Source: Didymodactylos carnosus
Taxonomy: Eukaryota; Rotifera; Eurotatoria; Philodinida; Philodinidae
Length of the DNA: 26,408 bases
Reading direction: 5' to 3'
Assembly (NCBI GenBank): GCA_905250885.1
Contig: CAJNOQ010002086.1
Span: forward strand, 1 to 26,408
Part shown: positions 9,963-19,598 of the stretch, in pieces
Layout of the letters: the number at the start of each line of letters is the position of its first letter
Position numbering within the stretch: position 1 is the first letter of the stretch
Translations under genes and position numbers: made by a program
Notes under the pieces: model-generated
Told to the model about the DNA's origin: nothing
Database searches by the model: none
The model's input: only the letters and a program-made list of their open reading frames with translations

Positions 9963-10325
9963 GTTGGCGAATGTCGAGTAAACTTTTGCCAATTGGCGAA
10001 AATTCTGGGGACTCTCACCGATATTGGCGAACTTCCATAGGAACTTCGCAGATATTAGCGTAAGTTCACAGAATCTTCGCCAAGTGACAAGAAACAGAGG
10101 CGGAGTTAGCGAACCTCGGGAAATATTGGCGACATTCCCTCGATTCATGTACAAAAGATACATTCGACTATAATGGCGAAATTCACCGGAGTTTTGCTAA
10201 TTGGTGAAAGTCAAAGTGATCGCATTGGTTCACATGATTTTCGGCAATTGGCGAAAGCGAAGGCAATGTATTGGCGACAGTTCACATCCCACTCGCCACT
10301 GGCAAAAGTGCGATTGGCGAAAATA
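9963..10325. repeat. Field of TTGGCGAA motif repeats
   Basis: About eleven forward copies of TTGGCGAA or one-to-two-base variants occur near 9964, 9993, 10022, 10054, 10104, 10127, 10172, 10199, 10247, 10270 and 10314, with reverse copies (TTCGCCAA, CTCGCCA) near 10075 and 10290. Spacing is irregular at about 23-48 bp, often followed by a TTC or TTCAC. The core overlaps the NFI half-site TTGGC and resembles E2F-type TTTSGCG sites, but no function is shown. The open frames crossing the field are by-products of the repeat. Confidence 0.6.
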
Positions 10326-10350
10326 CAGCTAGCCATGGCCGTGAAGGTGA

Positions 10351-10699
10351 GCATGATCGATAATCTATTTCGGAATTCTTTCGGAAGTTATGAAAAAAAA
10401 GCCTGAAAGAGTTAGGAAGAACCCAGTATATCCTACAAAACAATCTTAGGAATCCGCTTTCCAATAAGATTTTCCAAGAGATCTTTGGAAAACCGGATCA
10501 GTGCCAAAAAAGTTGAACTACAATCTATTCATTTTTTTCCAGAAGGACCGCAGAGCATCATCTTTAAAATGCGAACCCTCCGACTTCTCCGTTTTTCACC
10601 TTTTAGGCGTGGCATAGGATTTCCTAGAAACCCGAGGATCGGTTTCTAGTGGCTTTTGGAAACATCAAAAATGAATAAAACATAGATTATCGATCATGC
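10351..10699. repeat. 18-bp perfect inverted repeats 313 bp apart
   Basis: GCATGATCGATAATCTAT at 10351-10368 is exactly reversed at 10682-10699. Matching does not clearly extend beyond 18 bp. Two smaller hairpins lie between: TTTTCCAAGA/TCTTTGGAAAA near 10469-10493 and CTAGAAACC/GGTTTCTAG near 10623-10649. The arrangement may mark the ends of a small degenerate element. Confidence 0.5.
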
Positions 10700-12308
10700 C
10701 GAATCTGGCGACAATGTACTTTTTCAGAAAATACTCTAGAAACTCATTGAAAATCTGTGCCAAATAATATAGCACATTTTTGGCTATTTTTACAAAAACA
10801 TATAAAAAATTCATCCATCACTCAGTCGAAATCAATCCAAGCCACTTCAGAACATAAACATACACTAATTTTTTTAATCTACACTGTAATCTGAGTTCAA
10901 CAAAATTTTTAATAATGAATAAAATACACTCAGGCTTCAAAACAGTTTTCTAGAAACCTTTAGAAGTAACCGAATGTTTTTACTAATCTTGAGTATAAAA
11001 GCAGGTTATGCTGGAGCAAAGGGAGGGATAGATCACATTGCGAGGAATGCTGTTGATATAAACTGATTAATTTATGATTAATTTAAGCGTTGAAAATTAA
11101 TTTGGTTTTTTTGTTCGTATCAAAACCAGATATCAAAACGGGTCTCTCATGTTTGGCTCAAACCCACCCACATATGAATTTTTTCATAACTATCGCTTCT
11201 CGTTGAAAAAAGAGTTTTTCATGGTTTTGTAATATTGATGTCTATACTTCAACGATATTTCTGTTCTTCTTTATCGAAGTTTAAACGCCGTATTGTGTTA
11301 CATAGTGATTAGAACTGCTAAAAAGTGAGTACGCTTGTAAATGGAGATATTCAGTTAAAGAACGACTTACGGTGGCTGACACGCTGGTTTCAACGAAACT
11401 CGTTTTAGCAAGGTAACCTCGCAATATCCAATAAAGTGTTCTCCAACATTGTAAAGTTTCTTCTTGGCTCTTATATCTAAAATTATCTCAAGAGAAATAC
11501 TGGTGTTAATATTATCGAACTCTTTAAATGAAATAATGGAATGAAATGGAATAAAACATTATCAAAATCTTTCTGATTTTAGTTTCTCTCAAATGTCGGA
11601 CTGAGGTACTTGATCGTCTCATCACGAAAAGTTCCATATGTCGAGACAGCTGAATACAGTAGTACAGTTACCACCCAATTTGTTTCGAAGAAAATTCTTT
11701 CCTGAGCAATTTTGAGTTGTTGCTGTCTTCTTTTTTTCTTAGCCTGATTTTGTCTAAGGATATATCCGAGACTGTTTTCTGAAAGCTTCTAGTTTCTGTT
11801 TAACATTTATTTGAAAACATGTCAGGTAGTAGTAACAATAATGATAATGACGACAAAGATTTATTCAATATGAACGGTCAAGAATTTTTACGATTACTTG
11901 AAAAATCATCCGGATAAAAGGAAAGGATAAATAAAGATAATCGGGAAAAATATATAAATATTTTCGTATTCGTTCATGTATTCTCCATTTCAATGTACAA
12001 CTATCTATCCTGTATTTCTTAAAATTCAGTCGATGACTTGTCGAATGGAATTAACATTAAAGAGTATGAACAATTATAACTCAGTTTTTGTTTCTTTTGC
12101 TGTGTCTAGATAAACATTTTCCATCTTTCACAGTTTGTCTCACTTGATAATGACCGATTAAGGTCGAAATATGATGAATAAAACAAAAAAATTATCTCAC
12201 TTTACTCAGCTGCTATAATTCTCAAGAATATAATGTTTTTAAAAGTTGTCAGTTAGATCTAAAAAGTATCTAGCCATTCGAACTATCCAGCTCTTTCACC
12301 CTAGTCAT
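10700..12308. other. Long stretch with no convincing gene
   Basis: About 1.6 kb, AT-rich. The only coding-like item is a 32-codon frame at 11819-11917 (MSGSSNNNDNDD, then GQEFLRLLEKSSG), followed by AATAAA near 11929. It looks like a real N-terminus in composition (Asn/Asp/Ser-rich, then a helix), but no partner exon was found. No repeat family or RNA gene was recognised elsewhere. Confidence 0.35.
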
Positions 12309-12505
12309 CGGTTCTTATATAAGAATGTTACAAGAATCTTATCAGAATCTTACTCAATTCTTATATAAGATCTTCCACGAAAGTGACAAGAACTTTTTGC
12401 TGAATCTTATAAAAATCTCACAAGAATTCATAAGAAATTGGTAAGAGTCAGCAAAACTCGTACGTTCTTATCAGATTCTTATAAGATTCTTACGAGAAAC
12501 ATGAT
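12309..12505. repeat. Field of TTCTTATA/AAGAATCTTA repeats
   Basis: Variants of TTCTTATATAAGA, AGAATCTTA and GATTCTTATAAGATTCTTA recur throughout these 200 bp in both orientations, and the two ends are roughly inverted (GTTCTTATATAAGAATG on the left, CTTATAAGATTCTTACGAGA on the right). It could be a decayed foldback or satellite fragment. There is no coding content. Confidence 0.55.
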
Positions 12506-12545
12506 AGAATCTCCTGCAGAAAAATCCTAGTGTAGTACTGAAAAT

Positions 12546-12567
12546 GTCCGGCACTACCAGTGCGGAC
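12546..12567. repeat. GC-rich hairpin
   Basis: GTCCG-G-CACT, loop ACC, AGTG-CGGAC: a nine-pair stem with one bulged G, standing out in AT-rich DNA just downstream of the TTCTTATA field. It may be the end of a small element. There is no T-run to suggest a terminator. Confidence 0.4.
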
Positions 12568-12648
12568 GGCATGCTATGTTGCACCGGTACGTACTAGTTT
12601 CACATTTTTCCAGTCACCGTTTGTTATCTACGATTGCATTATGTTCGT

Positions 12649-12804
12649 ATCGTCAATCATACACGTGGCTAGAGTATATGTATAGGTTTATATCACGTGG
12701 ATAAGCATGTGGAGCAGTCTATCCTTTTCTAACATTTTGAAGAAACATGCTTCCTATAAACGTATATATATACACATCCTCGCCACGTGTGCGATTGATG
12801 ATAT
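12649..12804. repeat. Inverted repeat with CACGTG cores
   Basis: The left arm (about 12649-12690) contains ATCGTCAATCATACACGTGG and TATATGTATAGGTTTATA. The reverse complement of about 12752-12804 reads ATCATCAATCGCACACGTGG and then TATATATATACGTTTATA. The central region (12691-12751) has another CACGTGG near 12694. The structure fits a short foldback/MITE fragment; CACGTG is also the E-box core but no function can be claimed. Confidence 0.55.
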
Positions 12805-13153
12805 CAGTGTTTTTTTCTCATTTTAAACGCGACGAAAAACAATGCCTGTTATATAAGGCATTTTATTTCTTAAAGTAGAATACTTTTATACTCGAACGTT
12901 TTGCAGTTTATATCTGCTTTTTGAACCTTTTTAAAGTAGAAGTAAATCAGTAAGATAACCAATTTACAGAGTAAGTATACAGCACTTGCAGGCTGTAACC
13001 TCATTCTTTTTTATCAGATAGAAAAAATGTTCCAGGTTTATTTGAAAAACATTTAACATAGGAAATTATCGAGGTCAGAATGTGATTTTAGTCAGTCCAT
13101 TTGATTTGATTTATATAAATTTAAATTCATAATTTTAAGACAAAAAGAATTGC
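12805..13153. other. No gene seen
   Basis: AT-rich stretch between the CACGTG inverted repeat and the LINE fragment. No motif, repeat or reading frame was supported. Confidence 0.35.
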
Positions 13154-13444
13154 TTGGTATACACCTTTAAGAAAATTCACGTAGAAGATACTATTTGTAG
13201 ATGTGGGAATATGTTAGACTTAATTGCTCGTGTCTTTGGGAGAGCCCCATCGTCACTTCGTCTTCATCTTTTCAACGTTTATATTCTTCCTGTATTTGAA
13301 TATGTAATTAAAATATGTCGCTTTTTATTGAGTTTTTACTCAGAAATTCCCTTTCGCTTCGAGTTTTATTTGCTCAGGACTACAAATTTAGACATCTTAG
13401 TTTTGAGCGAGAAACCGAATAAAAATGGTTTAAATAGAAAATAA
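13154..13444 (+). pseudogene. LINE (non-LTR retrotransposon) reverse transcriptase fragment
   Basis: Residues about 14-52 of this 96-codon frame read CRCGNMLDLIARVFGRAP, then LRLHLFNVYILPVFEY. This is the block that follows the reverse transcriptase catalytic core in LINE polyproteins (the ...LYKAYVLPVLEY... region). Similarity ends near 13318; the rest looks unrelated. Full LINE ORF2 proteins are around 900-1300 residues, so this is a tiny relic. It lies in the same orientation as, and on the N-terminal side of, the LINE 3' fragment at 16327-16937, from which it is separated by the minus-strand EF-hand gene. Confidence 0.65.
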
Positions 13445-13519
13445 GTTTACACATATGATAGTGTCTCTTGATGCACTCACGAAAGCTCTCTCCAGATTTT
13501 GATTTAACATATACATTAA

Positions 13520-15414
13520 TTATTTATGCCGGTTTTTCAAATCATTCAACAGATAATCATCAAAACCATGTCTGCTATTAGACATATTATCATATTCTTC
13601 AACACACGTCTAAACATTTGAAAATATAGTGAAAAGATGAACGAAGAAATCTGACAGTAGTAGCTGCTTTCTTCTTACTTGAATTTCGTTGACCATTGCA
13701 ATAAATTCGTCCAAATGAATATTATGCCTACGGTGCCTATACCACGGTTTCTTTTCAACATAAAGTTTTACTAACACATCACACACTTTCTCTGTTATAT
13801 CAATGCCAGTAATATCTAAAGTAAACGATAATAAGGTACTTTTAAGGAAAAATTAATGATTACCATCAATCTTTTCTACTGTCCATTCCATTCACGGTGT
13901 CTGTGAGTATTTTTTAAATATCTCAGGAACGAGTAGAGCATGAGAGTTCAGACTTTTGTCATTCGAAAGTCAAGACTCCAACGCATTTCCATATAAGAAA
14001 TCAGAGCTTTTATATTGTCTCTGAAAAACGGATTTGCATCTCAAAAAGTTCGCATGGAAACTTTTTCGTTTCTTTATATGGATAGACAGCCCGACATGTC
14101 CTCTTTAGAATGAGAGTCAAACGAACCCTTAATTTTTACTTGCCCACATGTGGCATCGCATGCTCTGGAATCTGTAAGACCGATATTCAGTGACTTTGAG
14201 TAGTCGAAAAATCGCATGGAGCATAAAGAAATAGATCACTCTGAATCCAATGAGAATCCGATGTTTATTTCTGGAAAAGAATTTCAAACCGCATGAAAAC
14301 GAAGTTTTACGAAAATCAGAATTTCCAGGCTATTACCATCTTAAAAATCAATAATTCACTCCAAAAACGTCAGAACGAGTTCAAAATTTTAGAATACAGA
14401 GTATATAGACCATGCTGTTCATAAGAAGTTTGCGAAAATATTTCAAAAATCCTGTGGCCTTCCCAATAGATTTCTAGAAAATCTTTAAACAAAAATATGG
14501 TTTTTAATACTTTTGATTCAGCGTGACCAATTTCGTATGTTCTATGCGATTTTTCGAATGCTCAGAGTCATCGGGTATCGATCTTAGAGGTGCCAGGGCA
14601 TCGGGTACCACATGTGAACAAGTGAAAACCAAGGTCTCGTTTGACTCTGGTCGTATTTGGTGTTTGAGTAAATTTTTCAGCTTGTTCAAATGACTTGTTA
14701 TGTAGGTCTTGCAGCTGTCGAGTGAAAAACAGTGGTTTATACAAATCTCACGACGATAAGATTTGAAAGAAAATACAAAGAAAAGTTTATCAATAATACA
14801 AAGAATATAATGATTTGTAATGCCTTTGCCAGGACACACAGCAGCGCAAGAGATGGAACACCTAATTGTACGAAACCTGTATTCGATTCACCTTTTAATA
14901 CTTCCATTAGCTTCCATATCGCAATCTCGTCTTTCGAAACGAGTTGATAAGATCGAAAACTTAATATAATACTGCGCAAATATGTCCATAACTGTCGAAA
15001 TTCATTAAAATCAATTGTACCAGAATTATCACAATCATACTTTGCTGAGTAATAAAAATGAGCTATGATTATAGTCAAATCATGTAACAATTTTTCCGTT
15101 TACCCATCAGACTTTTGAGTACATTAATTTGGAATGGTTTTCGCTTTTCTTCTGATAAAATTTCTTGCAATTCGTTTACATCAATTTCACCTGATCCATT
15201 TTTATCAAATCTAAACTCGCATTAACAGTGTTAAACATCTCTACCTTGAATGCATTACTCACGCGTTAAATTTTTCGCATAATTCTATTTCATTTCTTTC
15301 TTCTAAAGTCCAAGATTCATCATTTCCATCTTGGGAATATTCACTTTCAGTGAACGTACGGTTTTCTTGTGCATGTATAGGATCATGCCAATCCCCTTTA
15401 GGTACTGTTGTCAT
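13520..15414 (-). pseudogene. Penta-EF-hand protein (sorcin/ALG-2/calpain small-subunit type), interrupted
   Basis: These are calcium sensors that bind targets or membranes through paired EF-hands. Exon 1 is 15414-15263 (ATG, MTTVPKGDWHDPIHAQ...), intron 15262-15211 (52 bp), exon 2 15210-15104, intron 15103-15045 (59 bp), exon 3 from 15044. Joined exons give EF1 FDKNGSGEIDVNEL (residues 52-65), EKRKPFQINVLKSLM, and EF2 YDCDNSGTIDFNEFRQLW (89-106); both loops keep D, N/D, S and the last E. The C-terminal part lies at 13815-13679 (TEKVCDVLVKLYV, HLDEFIAMVNEIQ) and 13609-13520 (TCVEEYDNMSNSRHGFDDYLL, stop), with a 69-bp intron between; it fits the EF4-EF5 region of sorcin. A further 48-bp intron (13863-13816) precedes it. 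EF3 is not found in the 1.1 kb between. Splice joins keep frame, so decay or insertion is probably recent. Confidence 0.72.
13864..14960. other. Region separating the two halves of the EF-hand gene
   Basis: On the minus strand, EF2 ends near 14962 and recognisable sequence returns at 13863. In between I find no EF3 (expected W..xF..xDxDxSG). A frame at 14504-14839 shows no known motif. The words CATCGGGTA at 14568 and 14600 form a short direct repeat. The stretch may be a degenerate insertion or a very long intron, out of scale with the 48-69 bp introns around it. Confidence 0.4.
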
Positions 15415-16326
15415 TGTAACTAGTAATTACAGTATTAACAACAAAAAACAAGAATCTGTATCTGCCTTGTATACTTTTCTGCTTTCTCAAAGCATGTGAG
15501 TTGAAATTTTGATCGAAAAAAGTATATATTCTTGGCGTGTGAGTTTCGTTTAAAAAGCATATTTCTCTTATCTCCTTAAAAAGAAAAGGTGAAATGAAAT
15601 TATTATCTGTGCTTGATACAGAAGCGTTGTACGACAAAATAACGCTCGTATAGTATATCAACATGATTGAATACAATTAATCTTGAATGAAGGGACGTAT
15701 TATTTTAAATAAAACTAACATTTTTAGCAACTAGAAGAATATAGAAGTAAGAACCCATACAACATTTACTTATGGAAATCATTCTAAGCCTAAATTGATG
15801 GTCAGAAATTGGAAAGCAAATTAAAATCCCTTGAAAAAAGAAGTGAATTCAGTTGTGTAGAAGTAGGTCATTTGTTCAATCGATTCGAAAATGGTTAAAC
15901 ACTATAGGACAAAATATTTAGATAAAACGGTACTACAAAAATCGCTTTCGAACCGTAGTAGAAAACTGATTTCTCAAGGTGAAAGCTCTTTCCTCAATCA
16001 ATTTTGTATGGTCATTTGTAACCATGTTGAGTTAATTAATAGGAAAAAGTTTTGTTGACTATCGGGCGCGTGTTTGGTTAGACAAATGAATATTTACAAT
16101 TTTTAGGATCAATTTTAAAGCGATAATCAGTTGGAACTGTGAGAACCGGAACTGTTCGAAAAACTTTTTGAAATGAATTCGAAAGAAATTTTAAGCATCA
16201 GAAAAAAATATGTTTAGAAATTCTAAATTTGGTTGTAGAAAATACAGTAAAAAAATGATAAGTATTTTAAATAGGAATGCTTTTCGAAGCTGGTTGCCAG
16301 TAACGCAGTTGATTTACGTGAGATAA
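15415..16326. other. No gene seen; 5' side of the EF-hand gene
   Basis: AT-rich. It should hold the promoter of the minus-strand EF-hand gene, but no specific element can be pointed to. A 92-codon minus-strand frame at 15398-15676 has no recognisable motif. Confidence 0.3.
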
Positions 16327-16937
16327 TTGTGCCTCTTCTATAAAATTATGCATGGCAAAACGTCTCCATATTTACGTGAGCTCGTGCCAAAGTACGATAA
16401 AATGTCATATGTCACAAGAAGTGTGACTCGAGGTGATGTTCCGACTAGTTTCAAGACGAGCTTGAGACTTCAAAGAACTTTCATCAGAAACTCAAGTAAA
16501 CTACGGAATCAGTTGGATGATGACGTGCGTAATGTTCGTAAGTATAAACGTTTTAAATCGTACTTAGAATCATCTTTCCTAGAATCCTTCCGAGTTCCTC
16601 CTATTAAGAATAGAAAACTTGAGATCCATTATACAAAATGTAGACTTGGTTTTCCACAATTAAATGAATCCTTATTTATAAGACAACTTGTACCTTTGTT
16701 AGATTGTATTTGTGGAGATGATACGGAATCAACTAAACATTTCTTTATGCATTGTACTCGGTGTGATGCCCCACGTCAAGCGATGTTGCTTCTCTCGAAT
16801 AAGTAAAAACAATAACAACTGATAATGTTTTGTTGCATCATAGTTTGATAGGAGCACTCTGCAAAGAAGAACTGACTGAAGTATATAATGCTGTCCTCCA
16901 CTTTATCGCTGCAACTCAGCGATTTGATCAGCCTTGA
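16327..16937 (+). pseudogene. LINE polyprotein C-terminal fragment, frameshifted
   Basis: The frame 16327-16806 begins inside a protein: LCLFYKIMHGKTSPYLRELVP is the typical block after the reverse transcriptase thumb of many LINEs, followed by an Arg/Ser-rich linker. It ends in a zinc-binding-like motif: CIC (127-129), TEST (133-136), H138 and C143, the common CxC...ET..HFLxxC arrangement of LINE C-termini. A TAA at 16804 breaks the frame; the protein continues in another frame from 16809 (TITTDNVLLHHSLIGALC to HFIAATQRF) and stops at 16935-16937. It is dead as a retrotransposon. No poly(A) tail or 3' repeat was identified. Confidence 0.78.
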
Positions 16938-17471
16938 TGTTTTATCTATATCCATGTTGAATGCATTGTCATATTATGATAGTTTTCTAGAAAACCTTGT
17001 GCTTTTAAAGTTTCTTTCAGAGGTTTTCAACCATATCATTGTTGAAACCATCTTTTGGGGAAACTTTGGCGGATGCGGTATTTCAAATATTCGAGTTATT
17101 CAAATTTCAATTTTTTCGAAATTTTCTCATTTTCAGACCTTGTTCTGTGTTTTCAGTGAACAAGAGTTAAGTTTATTATGGATATAGAAAGATGATTTTG
17201 TGTAGAATTTTATGGGGAGTTTATTGGTGGAAACCGTTTTCCGATATCTACTTTCGTTGTTGAATTATAATAATTTTAATCGAAATCACTCCACACTGGA
17301 GACTATATTAGAAGAACTTGATTTTCCACCCAAGGACAAGCAATTTTAGAGAACCGATAACAGATTCGGATGTGCCTAACAATCTTCTATCCAACTATAA
17401 TATAATAATTTGGTATCAAGGGGGTGGCAGATTTGCCGTCTTATCCTGCGGTCCTTTGTACCAGCTGCATA
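16938..17471. other. Between the LINE and the NSF relic
   Basis: No clear gene. Sequence from about 17290 to 17471 may hold worn coding sequence of the NSF region just before Walker A (expected IGGLxxEF...RRxFxxRxxPP), but I could not align it with confidence. Confidence 0.3.
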
Positions 17472-18627
17472 GGTTTAAAGCATGTTCCTGGAGTCGCCTG
17501 ATTTGGTCCACGAGACACAGGCAAAGCAACCGGAGCAAGGTTTTTGATTAATAATTTTAGGCGTTTATAATTTGTTTTCTAAAATATTTGCTTCTAATGT
17601 AAAATAGCTGCAGTTTCCTTTTTTACGACCCTATGTGAATTGTTGGACGTACAGCCACAAGTGGTCAGCGGACCAAAACTGTTATATGGCATAGTGGAAG
17701 AGTCGGAAGCAAATATCCAACGCCTTCTCGAAACTGCCGAGACAGATGCAAAAGTAGTATGTAACTAATAAATGCTTACGTAGTTCGCTGGATGTGAAAA
17801 CTCAGGTGCATGCTCATTTGGTGTTCACGTTCTTTTGCATTAGTATGGTGAAGAAAGCCCATGCGTGTTGTAATATTCGATGAAATTAATGCTTTGTGTA
17901 GGACTCGATATTCACAAGTATGTACCACAACCTTCCGGAAATCTCCATTTTTCAAATGCGAAGACTTTAGTTACCTAATCTGTTTATGTTTAAGAATAAC
18001 AATTGTAAAATATCAACCGATGTCCAAACTTCCAGGCGTCCTGGGCGTAGTAATCAAGTAATCAAGTATAGCGCAACGGTTTATTCTGCCTTAAAAGAGT
18101 TGATTACTTGATTACTACGCCCAGGACGCCCGGAAGTTTGCATAGCCTAGGTATGATTTTTCCTTGCTGCACTAAAGTACTGAACCGCAAATATAATGTA
18201 TATCCATTGCTATCTCCTTTAGGGCTACCAAATGCACAAATTCGATTGGATATATTAAATATTCATATAAAGAAAATGCGTGAAAATTCTAAATTGTCTG
18301 CTGATGTGAATTTTATATATTTAAATAACTTGATGACCGATTTTAGTGGCGCACAAATTGAACAAGTCGTCCGCTTAGCAGCATCACAAGCCATGTTGCG
18401 CGACATAAAAGTATGAACGGAATAATATCACTTAATTTGGAAGTGACTCTTACACATCTACCATATGTAACATTAGAATTAAATACACATAATTTATCTT
18501 TAGGTAAACAGCTCTTTGCGTGTAAATTTCGAAAGGGCAGATAAATTACAAATAAAGCAAAACGATTTTCCGAATGCTTTAAAGATCATCCTAGCAGAAA
18601 TACAACAGCGCCACTCTTCTTTACTCT
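17472..18627 (+). pseudogene. NSF (vesicle-fusing ATPase) D1-domain pseudogene
   Basis: NSF is the hexameric AAA+ ATPase that takes apart SNARE complexes after membrane fusion. Pieces lie in order: 17472 GLKHVPGVA, an in-frame TGA, then FGPRDTGKATGAR (Walker A, normally GPPGTGKT: the invariant region is damaged); about 17600-17755 TLCELLDVQPQVVSGPKLLY, then ESEANIQRLLETAETDAK; 17861 VVIFDEINALCR (Walker B with DE intact); 18110 LLRPGRPEV (arginine-finger region); 18225 LPNAQIRLDILNIHIKKMRE to DFSGAQIEQVVRLAASQAML; and, after a 93-bp intron (18411-18503, GTATGA to CTTTAG), VNSSLRVNFERADKLQIK from 18504 to a stop at 18625-18627. Frames change several times, the stretch between Walker B and LLRPGR is mostly lost, and the N domain and D2 are absent. 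It cannot encode a working enzyme. Confidence 0.85.
18025..18140. repeat. Inverted duplication of an NSF exon segment (41-bp arms)
   Basis: CAAACTTCC...AATCAAGTAATCAA at 18025-18065 is the reverse complement of 18100-18140 with one mismatch in 41. The loop is 34 bp. The right arm, read on the plus strand, encodes LLRPGRPEV of the NSF AAA+ domain, so the left arm is a copy of the same exon piece turned around. It is a scar of rearrangement or template switching rather than a transposon. Confidence 0.85.
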
Positions 18628-18701
18628 AATCATACATGAATGATACAAAACAACAATTTGTGATGAAACAACGAGTATCAACTGATATAACTGCGCTCCA
18701 A

Positions 18702-18703
<2 letters not shown>

Positions 18704-18762
<59 letters not shown>

Positions 18763-18778
18763 GAAAGAGAGAGAGAGC
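18704..18778. repeat. Compound microsatellite (TA)n(GA)n
   Basis: An uninterrupted TA run to about 18731 is followed by GA repeats with single-base interruptions to 18778. Two minus-strand frames across it are low-complexity artefacts. Confidence 0.95.
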
Positions 18779-18917
18779 CATGGCAACAATACACATGTAT
18801 GAGAAGGAAAGAAAGTGTACCATATTCAAAACAAGAACTTGTTTTTTCTATCATATATATATCTATGCTTCATGTCAATTCTTGATATTGCATATCTGTT
18901 CAGTTTTTGTTTTACTG

Positions 18918-18949
18918 GTATTAAAGTGTTCATAAGTTCGTATTTATAG
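18918..18949 (+). repeat. Direct repeat copy 1 (32 bp)
   Basis: GTATTAAAGTGTTC(A)TAAGTTC(G)TATTTATAG matches 19567-19598 with two differences in 32. The copies are 649 bp apart in the same orientation. Confidence 0.7.
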
Positions 18950-19566
18950 CTCCTTAGTTGTAAATAGATAAACATATTAACAATGATTCATCATCAACTG
19001 ACTGTGAAAGCTCTGTATGTGTATAGATGAACGATATCATCGCTATTATTAATCACTTAAAGAGAGCTAGACAATATAGAATAGTAAAGTTTTTTCACTG
19101 TGACCATACTAAAATCATACTTTCTGAAAAAATCGTCTATTGCCGATTTTTTAACCTGAACAACAAAATAAACATTGTCACAGTAATCAGCGTATCCGAG
19201 AGCTTATGTATCATGTATTTTTGAGGTTCCTAGAGCTCAGAGTTGGTTAACAGATATGTCCTTAGAGATTTCCTGTAGTATCCGAACCATGGTAGATGGA
19301 GGTGTGGGACTTGCGCCACGTTGTAGAGCGATACCTGCTCTACACCGGCATGTGTTTAGTGCAATAATTCTCTGTGTATTTCTGGAATGACAGACTCGGA
19401 ATTTTTGCTTCGAAAGGTACACCGCGGTAGATCTGTCGGATAAGATTCATTTTACCATAAAATTATGCCCGGTTGTGCTCTTTCATACTCAGAAAACCGT
19501 TGCTCTGTAGTTCATTTCGTTCTCGAGTTATTCAAAAAAATATCCTAAATTTTTAAACAGACAATA

Positions 19567-19598
19567 GTATTAAAGTGTTCGTAAGTTCATATTTATAG
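19567..19598 (+). repeat. Direct repeat copy 2 (32 bp)
   Basis: This is the partner of 18918-18949. The sequence between the copies has no recognised gene; the pair could bound a small insertion or be two members of a dispersed repeat. Confidence 0.7.

Noticed and set aside
9864..10406. Overlapping frames on both strands (9864-10163 minus, 10173-10406 plus, 10282-10464 minus)
   Set aside because: They are open only because the TTGGCGAA repeat field lacks stops.
11819..11917. 32-codon frame starting MSGSSNNNDNDD
   Set aside because: It looks like a genuine N-terminus in composition, but no following exon or homologous family could be found, so it is not called as a gene.
14504..14839. 111-codon minus frame
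   Set aside because: No known motif; it lies in the unexplained gap of the EF-hand gene and contains no EF-hand residues.
16888..17187. 99-codon plus frame downstream of the LINE
   Set aside because: Its start overlaps the real LINE C-terminus in another phase and the rest has no similarity.
18586..18829. Two minus-strand frames rich in SLSLSL and IYIYIY
   Set aside because: They translate the (TA)n(GA)n microsatellite.
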